Below, piece after piece: positions 51,249-61,482 of a stretch of 64,000 nt of DNA. Source of the stretch: Massilia sp. CF038 (lineage in GTDB: Bacteria > Pseudomonadota > Gammaproteobacteria > Burkholderiales > Burkholderiaceae_D); NCBI RefSeq assembly GCF_900129765.1, contig NZ_FQWU01000002.1:124001-188000 (forward strand). The letters run 5' to 3'. Within the stretch, counting starts at the first letter, position 1. Each line of letters begins with the position of its first letter. Made by a program: the position numbers and the translations under genes. Below the pieces are notes generated by a model, which was not told the origin of the DNA, ran no database searches, and worked only from the letters and a program-made list of their open reading frames with translations.

Positions 51249-52952
51249 TTAATCCTCGAGCTGGTTACTGATGCGCATCGCTTCCGACACGGTGGTCCTG
51301 CCCTGCACCACCAGCGCGACCGCGTGCCGGCGCAAGGTTTCGCCCGCCATCTGCGTGTGGGCCGCTTTCAGGAAGTGGGCAGGATCGGGGTGGTTGGCCG
51401 CGTCCACCACTTCCTTGGTCATTTCCAGCAACTCGTACACCCCGGTACGGCCGCGGTAGCCCATGCCATTGCAGTGCGAGCAGCCCTTGCCGTGGAAGTA
51501 CTTGACGTTGTCCACCGTATCGGCCAGTTCGGCGCGCAGGAATTCGCGCTCCGTCACGGTCGGCTGATATTCGGTGGTGCAGCTTTCGCAAATTTTGCGT
51601 ACCAGGCGCTGCGCCAGCACGGCTTGCAGCGAACTGCCCACCATGTAGCGCGGCACGCCCATGTCCATCAGGCGCAGCGGGGTACTGGCCGCATCGTTGG
51701 TGTGCAAGGTCGACAGCACAAGGTGACCGGTCATGGCAGCGCGTAAGCCGATCTGGGCTGTTTCCTGGTCGCGCATCTCGCCCACCAGCACAATGTCCGG
51801 ATCCTGACGCAGCGCCGAGCGCAGCACGCGCGCAAAGGTCAGCTCGATCTTGTCGTTCACCTGCACCTGGTTGATGCCCGGCAGGCGGTATTCGACCGGG
51901 TCTTCCACCGTGATCAATTTTTTCTCGGTCGAATTCAATTCCGACAGGGCACTGTACAAGGTGGTGGTCTTGCCGCTGCCGGTGGGCCCGGTCACCAGCA
52001 CCAGGCCGTTGGGCCGCGCCACGATGGAACGGAATTTGTCGACCAGACGCGCCGGCATGCCAATCGCATCCAGGCGCAGCGTGGTGCCACCCTGGTTGAG
52101 CAGACGCATGACGACCGATTCACCGTACTGCGTGGGCATGGTGGAAATACGCACGTCGACCCGCTGCTGCTTGACCTTGACGGCAAAGCGCCCGTCCTGC
52201 GGCAAGCGCTTTTCCGAAATATCAAGGTCGGACATGAGTTTCAGGCGCAGTGCCAGCGGAATGGCCACCTTGATATCGGCTTCGGTCTGCAGGTGCAGCA
52301 CGCCGTCGATGCGAAAACGAATGTGCAGGCGCGACTCTTGCGGCTCGATATGAATGTCGGACGCGCGCACCTGCGTGGCATCATCAAACACCGATTGCAG
52401 CAGTTTGACAATCGGCGCCTCTTCCAGGTTCGGGTTCGACGCGAGCGCACCAAAGTCGACAAAGCTGTCGCCCAGGTCCTGTTCCACTTCGCGCGCGAAG
52501 TCAGTAATTTCTTCGGTACGGCGGTAGATGCGGTCAATGCTGGCCAGCACCTCGGTTTCATTGACGACGGCCAGCTCGATCGGGCGTTTGACCTGGCGGC
52601 TGATCTCGTCATAAGCAAACAGATCGGTCGGGTCGGACAGGCCGATCAGCAGCGAGCCGCGCCTCTCTTCCAGGGCAATGGCGCGAAAACGCCGGGCCTG
52701 GGTTTCCGGCAGCAGGCGCACGATGTCCGGATTGGTGTTGAAGAACTTGAGATTGATGTAAGGGATGTCAAGCTGCTTGGCCAGGGCCCCGGAAATCTGA
52801 TCTTCCGTGACGAAACCGCTTTCCACGAACACGCGGCCCAGCTTGCGCCCGCTGCGCTTCTGGTCTTGCAGTGCCAGCCCCAGCTGATCTTCCGACAACA
52901 GCTTTTGCTGCACCAGGATTTCACCCAAACGCACTTTTTCCGGCCGTGCCAT
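51249..52952 (-). CDS. mshE: MSHA pilus extension ATPase MshE
   Basis: 567-residue GspE/PulE-type hexameric ATPase. The N-terminal MshEN region has the two c-di-GMP-binding motif copies: R8-L9-G10 ... QLGLALQDQ (about 24-32) and LGRVFVESGFVTEDQISGALAKQ (about 38-60). Walker A GPTGSGKTTT, an Asp box, Walker B VGEMRDQETA and the four-Cys zinc motif (CESC ... CSHC) follow. Intact. First gene of the mshE-mshA unit; its activity is probably set by c-di-GMP (established for MshE). Confidence 0.95.
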   Translation of the reverse strand: MARPEKVRLGEILVQQKLLSEDQLGLALQDQKRSGRKLGRVFVESGFVTEDQISGALAKQLDIPYINLKFFNTNPDIVRLLPETQARRFRAIALEERRGSLLIGLSDPTDLFAYDEISRQVKRPIELAVVNETEVLASIDRIYRRTEEITDFAREVEQDLGDSFVDFGALASNPNLEEAPIVKLLQSVFDDATQVRASDIHIEPQESRLHIRFRIDGVLHLQTEADIKVAIPLALRLKLMSDLDISEKRLPQDGRFAVKVKQQRVDVRISTMPTQYGESVVMRLLNQGGTTLRLDAIGMPARLVDKFRSIVARPNGLVLVTGPTGSGKTTTLYSALSELNSTEKKLITVEDPVEYRLPGINQVQVNDKIELTFARVLRSALRQDPDIVLVGEMRDQETAQIGLRAAMTGHLVLSTLHTNDAASTPLRLMDMGVPRYMVGSSLQAVLAQRLVRKICESCTTEYQPTVTEREFLRAELADTVDNVKYFHGKGCSHCNGMGYRGRTGVYELLEMTKEVVDAANHPDPAHFLKAAHTQMAGETLRRHAVALVVQGRTTVSEAMRISNQLED

Positions 52953-53141
52953 CCACCCACCTTCATTGTTAAATTCCTGCGGACCATTCTAAGGCAGAAC
53001 CACCAGAATTTTGTCGATAAGAATGATTTAGCGTCTACCGTGCGCACGAACATTGTGAAATCGCGACACTTGCCTTATTGAAGCGGCAAGCTTGCAATGG
53101 GATAGAATCCATCATCGATGTTGTTCACTTGACGGAGTCGC

Positions 53142-53846
53142 ATGCTTCCCCCTTCCTCTTCCCGCCGCCGCATTTACCTGATGCGCCACGGCAGCGTTTC
53201 CTATTTTGATACGGCCGGCAACCCGGTCCTGCCCGAGACCGTGGTCCTGACCGAACAAGGCCGGGCGCAGGCCACTGCCGCCGGGCGCGTGTTTGCCGAT
53301 GCCGGGGTGCGCTTCGACCGGGTGATTGTGTCCGGCTTGCCGCGCACGGTGGAAACCGCGCGCCGCGTGCTGGCCGAGACCGGGCAGGACATTGCCATCG
53401 ACGCCTGGCCCGAGCTGGAAGAAATACGGGGCGGGCGCCTGTCCCAGATCCCCGACCACGCCTTGCGCGACGCCTTCATGGGTGCCTTCGAGGGCGTGGT
53501 CAGCGAAGACAAGCGCTTTCTCGGTGGCGAGTCGGTCGGCGAGCTGATGGACCGCATCCACCCTGCCATCGAGCGCCTGCGCGCTGATCCCGACTGGGAC
53601 ACGGTGCTGCTGGTGCTGCATGGGGGCGTCAACTGCGCAATCCTGTCGCTGGCCCTGACCGGGCAACGCCTGTTTTTGGGGGCACTGGCGCAAACGCCAG
53701 CCTGCATCAATGCGCTCGACGTGGGCGCCGAACGGGGCGACTGGGTGGTGCGTTTCATGAACTTTGTACCGCCCTTGCCGCTTCAGACGGATTCGCGCAG
53801 CACCACCATGGAACAGTTATATGTGCAGTACCTGAAATCGCGCTGA
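53142..53846 (+). CDS. Histidine phosphatase-family protein
   Basis: 234-residue phosphoglycerate-mutase-like phosphatase. The RHG motif is in RRIYLMRHGSVSYFD, with further family residues at VIVSGLPRTVETARRVL, ELEEIRGGRLSQIPD and LLVLHGGVNCAIL (second catalytic His). Substrate unknown (family includes sugar phosphatases, cobC-type and others). CGGAG precedes the ATG. A possible promoter (TTGAAG 53078-53083, N19, TAGAAT 53103-53108) lies upstream. Divergent from mshE. Confidence 0.85.
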   Translation: MLPPSSSRRRIYLMRHGSVSYFDTAGNPVLPETVVLTEQGRAQATAAGRVFADAGVRFDRVIVSGLPRTVETARRVLAETGQDIAIDAWPELEEIRGGRLSQIPDHALRDAFMGAFEGVVSEDKRFLGGESVGELMDRIHPAIERLRADPDWDTVLLVLHGGVNCAILSLALTGQRLFLGALAQTPACINALDVGAERGDWVVRFMNFVPPLPLQTDSRSTTMEQLYVQYLKSR

Positions 53847-53922
53847 AGCGGCTGGCAAATAAATAGTACGGGCGTGCTTTTAATCGGCTAGAATAGGCCG
53901 GACCAATGACCCAGGAGACACG

Positions 53923-55008
53923 ATGTTCGAAGAAATGATGGGGACCAAACCGGTGTCGGAACGCCAGAAGTTCGACGTCGACGCGCTTGATGCGTATTTG
54001 CGGGTGCACGTGCCCGGCTATCCCGGCGGCCCGCTGTCGGTAGAGCAATTCAAGGGTGGTCAGTCCAACCCGACCTTCAAGATCACCGCGGGCGGCCAGC
54101 ATTACGTGCTGCGCACCAAGCCCGGTCCGGCGGCCAAGCTGCTGCCTTCGGCCCACGCGATCGAGCGCGAATTCCGCGTCATGGATGCGCTGCAAAAAGC
54201 CGGCTTTCCCGCCGCGCGCCAGTATGCCCTGTGCACCGACGAGAGCGTGATTGGCCGTGCCTTTTATGTCATGGAGTTTATCGATGGCCGGGTCCTGTGG
54301 GACCAGTCGCTGCCGGGCATGACGCCCGCCGAGCGCGCCGCTATTTATGACGAATTGAACCGCGTGATCGCCCTGCTCCACACCACCGATTACGCCGCCA
54401 TCGGCCTGGGTGACTTTGGCAAGCCAGGCAACTACTTTGCGCGCCAGATCGAGCGCTGGACCAAGCAATACCAGGCCTCCAGCACCGAGACCATCGACGC
54501 CATGGACCAGCTGATTGCCTGGCTGCCGCAAAACATTCCTGCGGGTGACGACACGGCCATCGTCCATGGCGACTTCCGCCTCGACAACATGATTTTCCAC
54601 CCCACCGAGCCACGCATTCTGGCCGTGCTGGACTGGGAATTGTCGACCCTGGGCCACCCGGCTGCCGACTTCTCTTACCACTGTATGAGCTGGCACATTC
54701 CCCCTGGCCAGTTCCGCGGTATTGCCGGCTTGCCGCTGGCGGAGATGGGCATTCCCAGCCAGGAACAATACATTGCCGCGTACTGCGCACGCACGGGCAA
54801 GAGCATCCGTATCGAAGACTTCAATTTCTATCTGGCCTACAACATGTTCCGCCTGGCCGGCATCATGCAGGGCATCATGAAGCGCTATGTGGACGGCACC
54901 GCATCCAGTGCTCAGGCCCTGCAGAACGGCAAAGCGGCCCGCCCCATGGCCGAACTTGGCTGGACCTACGCCCAGCGTGCAATCTCACTGATGAAGGACA
55001 AGCAATGA
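53923..55008 (+). CDS. Aminoglycoside-phosphotransferase-like protein (ACAD10/11-type kinase domain)
   Basis: 361-residue kinase-fold protein: [20 protein letters not shown] at the N-terminus, catalytic [12 protein letters not shown] (D and N of the Brenner motif) and [16 protein letters not shown] (metal-binding Asp). The family is usually paired with acyl-CoA dehydrogenases; in mammals the fused ACAD10/11 proteins handle 4-hydroxy acids, so a similar role is plausible here. AGGAGA precedes the ATG. The dehydrogenase gene overlaps by 4 bp (ATGA). Confidence 0.88.
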   Translation: MFEEMMGTKPVSERQKFDVDALDAYLRVHVPGYPGGPLSVEQFKGGQSNPTFKITAGGQHYVLRTKPGPAAKLLPSAHAIEREFRVMDALQKAGFPAARQYALCTDESVIGRAFYVMEFIDGRVLWDQSLPGMTPAERAAIYDELNRVIALLHTTDYAAIGLGDFGKPGNYFARQIERWTKQYQASSTETIDAMDQLIAWLPQNIPAGDDTAIVHGDFRLDNMIFHPTEPRILAVLDWELSTLGHPAADFSYHCMSWHIPPGQFRGIAGLPLAEMGIPSQEQYIAAYCARTGKSIRIEDFNFYLAYNMFRLAGIMQGIMKRYVDGTASSAQALQNGKAARPMAELGWTYAQRAISLMKDKQ

Positions 55009-56264
55009 ACTTCGACTACTCCGACCGCTGCAAGGAACTGCAGGGGCGCCTGCTCGGCTTCATGGACGAGCACATTTATCCAAACGAAAAAGCCTTCAAG
55101 CAGGAAGTCGACGCCAACGGGACCGAAAAAGGCAACCGCTGGATTCCTACCGAACTGATCGAGCGCCTCAAACCGCTGGCGCGCGAACAGGGCTTGTGGA
55201 ACTTGTTCCTGCCCAAGTCGGCGCGGGCCCCGGAAGGCTTGTCCAATCTCGATTACGCGCCCCTGTGCGAAATCATGGGCCGCGTGGTGTGGGCGCCGGA
55301 AGTGTTCAACTGCGCTGCGCCCGATACCGGCAACATGGAAACGATCGAGCGCTACGGCACCGAAGAGCACAAACGCCAGTGGCTCGAACCGCTGCTGCGC
55401 GGCGAGATCCGCTCGGCCTTTGCCATGACCGAGCCGGCCGTGGCCTCATCGGACGCGACCAACATCGAAACGCGGATCGAGCGCGATGGCGGCGACTATG
55501 TGATCAATGGCCGTAAATGGTGGATTTCCGGCGCCGGCGATCCACGCTGCAAGATTTACATCGTGATGGGCAAGACCGACTTCAACGCCGCGCGCCACGC
55601 GCAGCAGTCCATGATTCTGGTGCCGGCCGACACGCCTGGCCTGACCGTGGTGCGGCCGCTGCCCGTGTTTGGTTACGACGACGCGCCCCATGGCCACTGC
55701 GAAATTTTGTTCGAGAACGTGCGCGTGCCAGCGGCCAACCTGCTGCTGGGCGAAGGGCGCGGTTTCGAGATTGCCCAGGGCCGTCTGGGACCGGGCCGGA
55801 TTCACCATTGCATGCGCGCCATCGGCGTGGCCGAACGCGCGCTGGAACTGATGTGCCAGCGCCTGGGCAGCCGCGTCGCCTTTGGCAAGAAAATCGCCGA
55901 TCAGAGTGTCTGGCGTGAACGCATTGCCGAGTCGCGCATCCAGATCGATACCGCGCGCCTGCTGACGCTCAAGACCGCGTCGCTCATGGATACGGTGGGC
56001 AACAAGCATGCGCAGGCCGAGATTGCCATGATCAAGGTGCTGGCGCCGAATGTGGCCCAGCAAGTCCTGGACTGGGCCATTCAAGCGCACGGCGCCGCGG
56101 GCGTGTCCGATGAATTCCCGCTGGCCTATCAGTGGGCCGGCAACCGCACGCTGCGGCTGGCCGACGGTCCGGACGAGGTGCACCGCAATGCTATTGCCAA
56201 ACTGGAATTGGCCAAGCACATGCAGCTGGCTGAAGGGACGGCCCTGCCCGTGACGCGCGGCTGA
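55005..56264 (+). CDS. Acyl-CoA dehydrogenase (ACAD10/11-like)
   Basis: 419-residue flavoenzyme oxidising acyl-CoA to enoyl-CoA. Motifs: [35 protein letters not shown] (FAD-binding signature), [43 protein letters not shown] (C-terminal domain). Family resemblance is strongest to ACAD10/11 types, matching the kinase-fold partner encoded immediately upstream with overlapping ATGA. The two probably act as one pathway for unusual hydroxy-acyl substrates (inference). Confidence 0.93.
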   Translation: MNFDYSDRCKELQGRLLGFMDEHIYPNEKAFKQEVDANGTEKGNRWIPTELIERLKPLAREQGLWNLFLPKSARAPEGLSNLDYAPLCEIMGRVVWAPEVFNCAAPDTGNMETIERYGTEEHKRQWLEPLLRGEIRSAFAMTEPAVASSDATNIETRIERDGGDYVINGRKWWISGAGDPRCKIYIVMGKTDFNAARHAQQSMILVPADTPGLTVVRPLPVFGYDDAPHGHCEILFENVRVPAANLLLGEGRGFEIAQGRLGPGRIHHCMRAIGVAERALELMCQRLGSRVAFGKKIADQSVWRERIAESRIQIDTARLLTLKTASLMDTVGNKHAQAEIAMIKVLAPNVAQQVLDWAIQAHGAAGVSDEFPLAYQWAGNRTLRLADGPDEVHRNAIAKLELAKHMQLAEGTALPVTRG

Positions 56265-56419
56265 CGGCGGGTATGAGCAGATGCTGCCACAAGTGCTTTT
56301 TGTTCAACGTGGTGCGTCTGCTTGTCAGCACGTAAAGTACTTTCAAGAAATCCTCTGCTCGGCTACCATCAGGCATACGGCGTGCGAATGCGCCGCAGCG
56401 CGTGGCGGAGGCATTTCTG

Positions 56420-59400
56420 GTGCAGTTTTCTTCAAGCAAAACCCTTCCTTCAATTCGCTCCAAGACGGCGAAATTGGTGCTGGCCTGTCTGTTACCCAGC
56501 TTGATTGGTTTCGCCGCCCTGACCTTCGACTCGTTCAACCGCGAACGCAGCAGGCTGCTGCTCGAGGCCGATCGCATCAGCGCAACGCTCCTGACCGCGG
56601 TCGAGCGCGATCTCGACACGGCCGAGACCGCGGCCCGCGCCCTGGCCAGCTCTCCCAGCCTCGCCGCAGGCAATCTGGCCGACTTCCACATGCAGGCCCG
56701 CAGCATCCTGCGCCCGGAACTGCCGGCCACGGGCTTTGTTCTGTCCGACCGCGACGGTCGGCCGCTGCTCGACACCCGCGTCGCTTACGGCCGCCCGCTC
56801 GCGCCCAACCCGAATGCTGAAACCATCCGCAAAGCCTTTGCCGGCGGCGATGTACTCACATCGGACCTGTACCGCAACGGCGCCGACGCCCCCTATCACG
56901 CCTCGGTCGAGGTGCCGGTGTGGCGCAACGGCGAAGTCGCCTACATCCTGTCGGCGCAACTGTCGGCCAGTCACATGACGCGTCTGCTGGAGGAATTGCG
57001 CATGCCCGCGACCTGGCATGCCTCGATTCTCGACAGCCAGTACCGCATCGTCACGCGCAGCCGCGATCCGCAACGCTGGATGGGCAAGATGACCCACCCC
57101 GACGTCTTGCAGGCACTGGCCAAGTCGGGGCATGGCATGCTGGAACTGGTCACGCGCGACGGCCTTGAAGTCATCCTCAGCTACACCCGCTCGGACCAGC
57201 GCGGCTGGGTCGCCAACATTGGCGTCCCGCGCGACGCCGCCTACGCAGGTGTGCGCGCCTCGATGTCCAACATCATTCTCAGCGTTGGCGGCTTGATGGC
57301 GGTCGGTTTCTTTTATGCCTGGGTGATCGGCGGGCGGATCAGGCGCTCGGTGCGCGCGCTGTGCGCACCGGCACAAGCGCTGGGCCGGGGCGAGCCGGTC
57401 GAAATTCCCCCGCTGCGCATTCGCGAAGCGGCCGAAGTGGCCACCGCCTTGCAGCAGGTCGAAGCCGAATTGCAGCGCTACCGCACCGGGCTGGAAGAGC
57501 GGGTACGCGAGCGTACCGAAGAACTGCATAACGCCTATGCCTTGCTGGAGAACGTGTACGCCACCGCGCCAGCTGGCCTGGCCCTGCTGGACTGCGACCT
57601 GCGCGTGGTCATGGTCAACGACTACCTGGCGCGCATCAATGCGCGCACGCCGGCCGAGCATATCGGGCGCACCCTGCCCGAGCTGCTTGGCCCCATCGGG
57701 GTCGAGTACGAGCGCGCCTACCGCCAGGTGCGCGACACTGGCCAGCCCCTGCTCAATGTGGAAGGCCAGGGCGACGTGCCCTATGATCCGGGTGTGATCC
57801 ACCACTGGCTGGTGAGCTACCACCCGGTCTACAACAGCGAACACAAAATGGTGGGCGTGAGCGGCCTGGTGCTCGATGTCAGCGAAACCAAGCGCCTGAC
57901 GGCGCAGCTGCGCGACATCAGCGAACAGTTCCACGTGATTTACGAAATGTCCGGCGACGCCCATCTGCTGGTCTCCCCCGAGGAAGGCTACGTGGGCGGC
58001 AACCGCGCTGCCGCCGCCATTTTCGGCTGCAGCAGCGTGGAGCAATTCCTCACCTTGTCGCCCGCGGCCACCTCGCCCGAGTTCCAGCCCGACGGGCGCC
58101 GCTCCGCCGACAAGGCCGATCAGTTCATGCGCTATGCCCTGGAGCGGGGCAGCCATCAGTTCGAGTGGCTGCACCAGCGTGTGGACGGCACCTTGTTCCA
58201 CGCCGACGTTATCCTCACGAGCCTGAACTCCAGCGGCAAGCCGGTGCTGCAAGTCATCGTGCGCGACATCAGCGAACGCATCGCCGCCGAAGCGCGCATG
58301 CAGTCGCTCAACGAACAACTGGTGCACGCGGTGGAACGGGCCGAAACAGCCAACCGTGCCAAGAGCGAATTTTTGGCCAACATGAGCCACGAAATCCGCA
58401 CCCCCATGAACGCCATCATGGGCCTGGCACGCCTGCTGGAAGAGTCGCCCCTGGCGCGGCGCGAACGCGGCTATGTGGCCAAGATCAAGATGTCGACCCG
58501 CTCGCTGCTGGGCATCCTCAACGATGTCCTCGACTTCTCCAAGATCGAAGCGGGCCAGATGCGGCTGGAATACACCTCGTTCCGCATCGACCAGGTCCTT
58601 GACAGTATCTCGGTGCTGCTCGCGCCCAACGCCGCCAGCAAGGGCCTGGAACTGGTCTACGACGTGGCGCCGGATGTGCCGGTGCAGCTGGTGGGCGACC
58701 CGATGCGGCTCGAGCAGGTGCTGCTCAACCTGGTCAGCAATGCCATCAAATTCACCGAACGGGGCGAAGTGGTGCTGGCCGTACGCCGTGGCGCCCAGGT
58801 CGACGAACAAAGCATGACGCTGGTGTTTTCGGTGCGCGACAGCGGCATCGGCATCGCACCCGAGCAGCACAGCAAGATGTTCAACGCGTTCTCCCAGGCC
58901 GACAGTTCCACCAGCCGCAAATACGGCGGCACTGGCCTGGGCTTGACCATTTGCAAACGCCTGGTCGGCCTGATGGGCGGCACCATCGAAGTTCACAGCG
59001 CGCTTGGCCAGGGCGCCGAGTTTGTGTTCGATGCCGCCTTCGGCATTCATCCTGGCGCCGCCACCGTCGGTCTGCCTGACTTGCCGGGCCTGGAACGCCG
59101 TTCCGTGCTGGTGGTCGACGACAACCCGGGTGTGCGCGCCAGCATCGCTGCGCAGTGCAGCTGGTTCGGCTGGCGCGTAGAGACGGCAGCGAGCGGCTCG
59201 CAAGCGCTTGAGCTGCTGCGCGCGGCCAAAGGGCACGACAAGCGTTACGATTTTCTGCTGCTCGACGCGGCCATGCCGGAACTCGACGGTATTTCTGTGC
59301 TCACCTATGCCCAGGCCGACCGCAGCATTGCGCTGCCGCGCACCGCGCTGATGGTGGGCGAAGACACCCGTGCCCAGCTTGACGGCTTGGCCGGCGACAT

Positions 59401-60562
59401 CAAATTTGATGCTGTGCTGAGCAAACCGTTCACGCGCGACGCGCTGGTGGCGGCCATCGTCGAGCTGCACACAGGCCGCCCGCAACTGGCCACGGGGCAG
59501 GCCAGCGGCCTGGCCGGCCGCCTGGAAGGCATTTACGTGCTGCTGGTTGAAGACAATCAGATCAATCAGGAAGTGGCCAACTACCTGCTGCTGCATGCGG
59601 GCGCCGCGGTCGACATCGCCGCCGATGGCAAGATCGCCGTCGACATGCTTAGCGACGCCCCTACCCGTTACGACGCGGTCCTGATGGACATTCAAATGCC
59701 GGTCATGAATGGCTACGAAGCCACGCGCGCCATCCGCAGCATGGGGCTGGCCGACTTGCCAATCATCGCCATGACTGCCAACGTGATGGAAGACGACCGC
59801 GCGCGCGCCATTGAAGCAGGCATGAATGGCCATATTTCCAAACCCATTGACGTGGATAATCTGGTGTCGGCGCTGCTGCGGGTCACCTCGGGCGGCGATG
59901 TGCGCGAACTGCGCGAAGCGCCACGCAGCCGCTATCGGGCCGATCCCGGCGCGGTGGACGGCGCGCTCCCGGCCCAGATCGAGGGCATCGACCTGCGCTC
60001 CACCCTGCCCCGCTTTGGCGGCAATTTCGCCAACTTCGTCGCCCTCTTCAAGCGCTTCGAACAATCCCAGGGCGGCACGCTGGCCGAAGTGCGCCAGCAT
60101 TTGCGCAGCAACGAACGCGATGCGGCGGTAGCGCTGATGCACCGCTTGCGCGGCGTGGCGGCCAACCTGGGCGCCACCGAATTTGCCGGCCTGGCGCTGG
60201 AATTCGAGCAGGCCGTGCGCAAGGATAGCGTGGACATTCTGCTGCCGCGCCTTGATTTGCTGGAAGTGGAACTGGCCAAATTGATGGTGGCCGCGCGCGA
60301 GCTGCAACTGCCCGACGCGCCCGGAAACAACACGGCCAGCGCCGATTCCCGCTCCCTGGATGAGAAACTGGCGAATCTGCTAGGATTACTTCAAAATAAC
60401 AACCTGAAAGCGCTGGCGGAGTTCGATGCGCTGCGTGGCCAGCTGGCCGCGCTGGCCCCGGCGCCAATGCTGGGAGCACTGGCTGACGCGATTGCCACAC
60501 TGGCGTTTGCCAATGCTGCACGGCAGCTGAAAGAGATCATGGATCGAAGGGTGACGCAATGA
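56420..60562 (+). CDS. Large hybrid histidine kinase: Cache-like sensor, PAS, two receivers, Hpt
   Basis: 1380 residues from the GTG at 56420, which has GGAGG (56407-56411) 8 nt upstream; a GTG at 56402 lacks one. TM1 (about 18-37) and TM2 (about 285-307) enclose a periplasmic sensor. Then PAS-like domains (about 370-480 and 500-620), HisKA with H657 (NMSHEIRTPMN), HATPase (N-box LVSNAIKF), receiver 1 (D949), receiver 2 (D1090) and an Hpt domain with H1241 (MHRLRGVAANLGA). All phosphorelay residues appear intact. The diguanylate cyclase follows with a 4-bp overlap, so it is the probable output. Confidence 0.94.
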   Translation: MQFSSSKTLPSIRSKTAKLVLACLLPSLIGFAALTFDSFNRERSRLLLEADRISATLLTAVERDLDTAETAARALASSPSLAAGNLADFHMQARSILRPELPATGFVLSDRDGRPLLDTRVAYGRPLAPNPNAETIRKAFAGGDVLTSDLYRNGADAPYHASVEVPVWRNGEVAYILSAQLSASHMTRLLEELRMPATWHASILDSQYRIVTRSRDPQRWMGKMTHPDVLQALAKSGHGMLELVTRDGLEVILSYTRSDQRGWVANIGVPRDAAYAGVRASMSNIILSVGGLMAVGFFYAWVIGGRIRRSVRALCAPAQALGRGEPVEIPPLRIREAAEVATALQQVEAELQRYRTGLEERVRERTEELHNAYALLENVYATAPAGLALLDCDLRVVMVNDYLARINARTPAEHIGRTLPELLGPIGVEYERAYRQVRDTGQPLLNVEGQGDVPYDPGVIHHWLVSYHPVYNSEHKMVGVSGLVLDVSETKRLTAQLRDISEQFHVIYEMSGDAHLLVSPEEGYVGGNRAAAAIFGCSSVEQFLTLSPAATSPEFQPDGRRSADKADQFMRYALERGSHQFEWLHQRVDGTLFHADVILTSLNSSGKPVLQVIVRDISERIAAEARMQSLNEQLVHAVERAETANRAKSEFLANMSHEIRTPMNAIMGLARLLEESPLARRERGYVAKIKMSTRSLLGILNDVLDFSKIEAGQMRLEYTSFRIDQVLDSISVLLAPNAASKGLELVYDVAPDVPVQLVGDPMRLEQVLLNLVSNAIKFTERGEVVLAVRRGAQVDEQSMTLVFSVRDSGIGIAPEQHSKMFNAFSQADSSTSRKYGGTGLGLTICKRLVGLMGGTIEVHSALGQGAEFVFDAAFGIHPGAATVGLPDLPGLERRSVLVVDDNPGVRASIAAQCSWFGWRVETAASGSQALELLRAAKGHDKRYDFLLLDAAMPELDGISVLTYAQADRSIALPRTALMVGEDTRAQLDGLAGDIKFDAVLSKPFTRDALVAAIVELHTGRPQLATGQASGLAGRLEGIYVLLVEDNQINQEVANYLLLHAGAAVDIAADGKIAVDMLSDAPTRYDAVLMDIQMPVMNGYEATRAIRSMGLADLPIIAMTANVMEDDRARAIEAGMNGHISKPIDVDNLVSALLRVTSGGDVRELREAPRSRYRADPGAVDGALPAQIEGIDLRSTLPRFGGNFANFVALFKRFEQSQGGTLAEVRQHLRSNERDAAVALMHRLRGVAANLGATEFAGLALEFEQAVRKDSVDILLPRLDLLEVELAKLMVAARELQLPDAPGNNTASADSRSLDEKLANLLGLLQNNNLKALAEFDALRGQLAALAPAPMLGALADAIATLAFANAARQLKEIMDRRVTQ

Positions 60563-61479
60563 CTTGGGGCAGCATCGTAAAGAAGGGCCGGATCCTGATC
60601 GTCGATGATGCGATGGAAAACATCCAGATTCTGCACCAGGCGCTGCAGGACGAGCACGACGTGCTGTTCGCCATGAACGGGACCAAGGCCCTGCACATGG
60701 CCCAGCACCAGCTGCCTGACCTGATTCTACTGGACGCCATGATGCCGGATATGGATGGCTACGCCGTGTGCGCGGCCCTGCGTGCATCCGAGCTGACGCG
60801 CGACATTCCCATCATTTTCGTCACCGCGCTCAAAACGCCGGAGGATGAAACGCGCGCACTGAGTTCCGGTGCGGCCGACTTCATCAGCAAACCGGTCAAC
60901 GCCGCCGTGGTGCGGGCCCGCGTACGCACCCAGTTGACCGTCAAGTTCCAGAGCGATGCGCTGCGCGAACTGACCCTGACCGACAGCCTGACCGGCGTGG
61001 CCAACCGACGCGCCTTCGACGAACGGCTCGATGCCGAATGGCGCCGCTGCGCGCGCAGCCAGATGCCGATTGCGCTGATCCTGGTTGACATCGACCACTT
61101 CAAGAATTTCAACGACGCCTATGGCCACCAGGCAGGCGACGCCTGCCTCAAAAAAGCCAGCGAGGCGATGGGGCGCGCCGCGATGCGGCCACAGGATTTG
61201 CTGGCCCGCTACGGCGGCGAAGAGTTTGCGATCCTGCTGCCGTACGAAGACCTGGGCGGCGCCGAGGTGGTGGCAGGCAAAGTGATTGACGAGGTCGCGC
61301 GGCTGGCGATCCCCCATGAACGGTCCTCGGTGGGCCCGATCCTGACAGTGAGCATGGGCGTGGTCAGCGTCATGCCCAGCGACCGTTTCGAGTCCGCCAT
61401 GATGATCCGCAGCGCCGACGCCCTGCTGTACGAAGCCAAGGCCGAAGGCCGCAACCGCTTCAAGTCTAAAGGCCAGTAG
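60559..61479 (+). CDS. Response regulator diguanylate cyclase (REC-GGDEF)
   Basis: 306 residues. Receiver with phospho-acceptor D59 (LILLDAMMPDMDG) and conserved Lys in FISKPVN. The GGDEF domain has an intact active site GGEEF (219-223) and an inhibitory I-site RPQD exactly five residues before it. It should synthesise c-di-GMP under control of the upstream phosphorelay, with product inhibition. Overlaps the hybrid kinase gene by 4 bp. Convergent with the acyltransferase-like gene (3 bp). Confidence 0.96.
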   Translation: MTWGSIVKKGRILIVDDAMENIQILHQALQDEHDVLFAMNGTKALHMAQHQLPDLILLDAMMPDMDGYAVCAALRASELTRDIPIIFVTALKTPEDETRALSSGAADFISKPVNAAVVRARVRTQLTVKFQSDALRELTLTDSLTGVANRRAFDERLDAEWRRCARSQMPIALILVDIDHFKNFNDAYGHQAGDACLKKASEAMGRAAMRPQDLLARYGGEEFAILLPYEDLGGAEVVAGKVIDEVARLAIPHERSSVGPILTVSMGVVSVMPSDRFESAMMIRSADALLYEAKAEGRNRFKSKGQ

Positions 61480-61482
61480 GCC

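Noticed and set aside
56492-60307. Very long open frame (1271 codons) antisense to the hybrid histidine kinase
   Set aside because: Composition (Gln/His/Arg/Gly-rich, no domains) is that of the antisense of a GC-rich gene; the sense strand has clear kinase, receiver and Hpt motifs.
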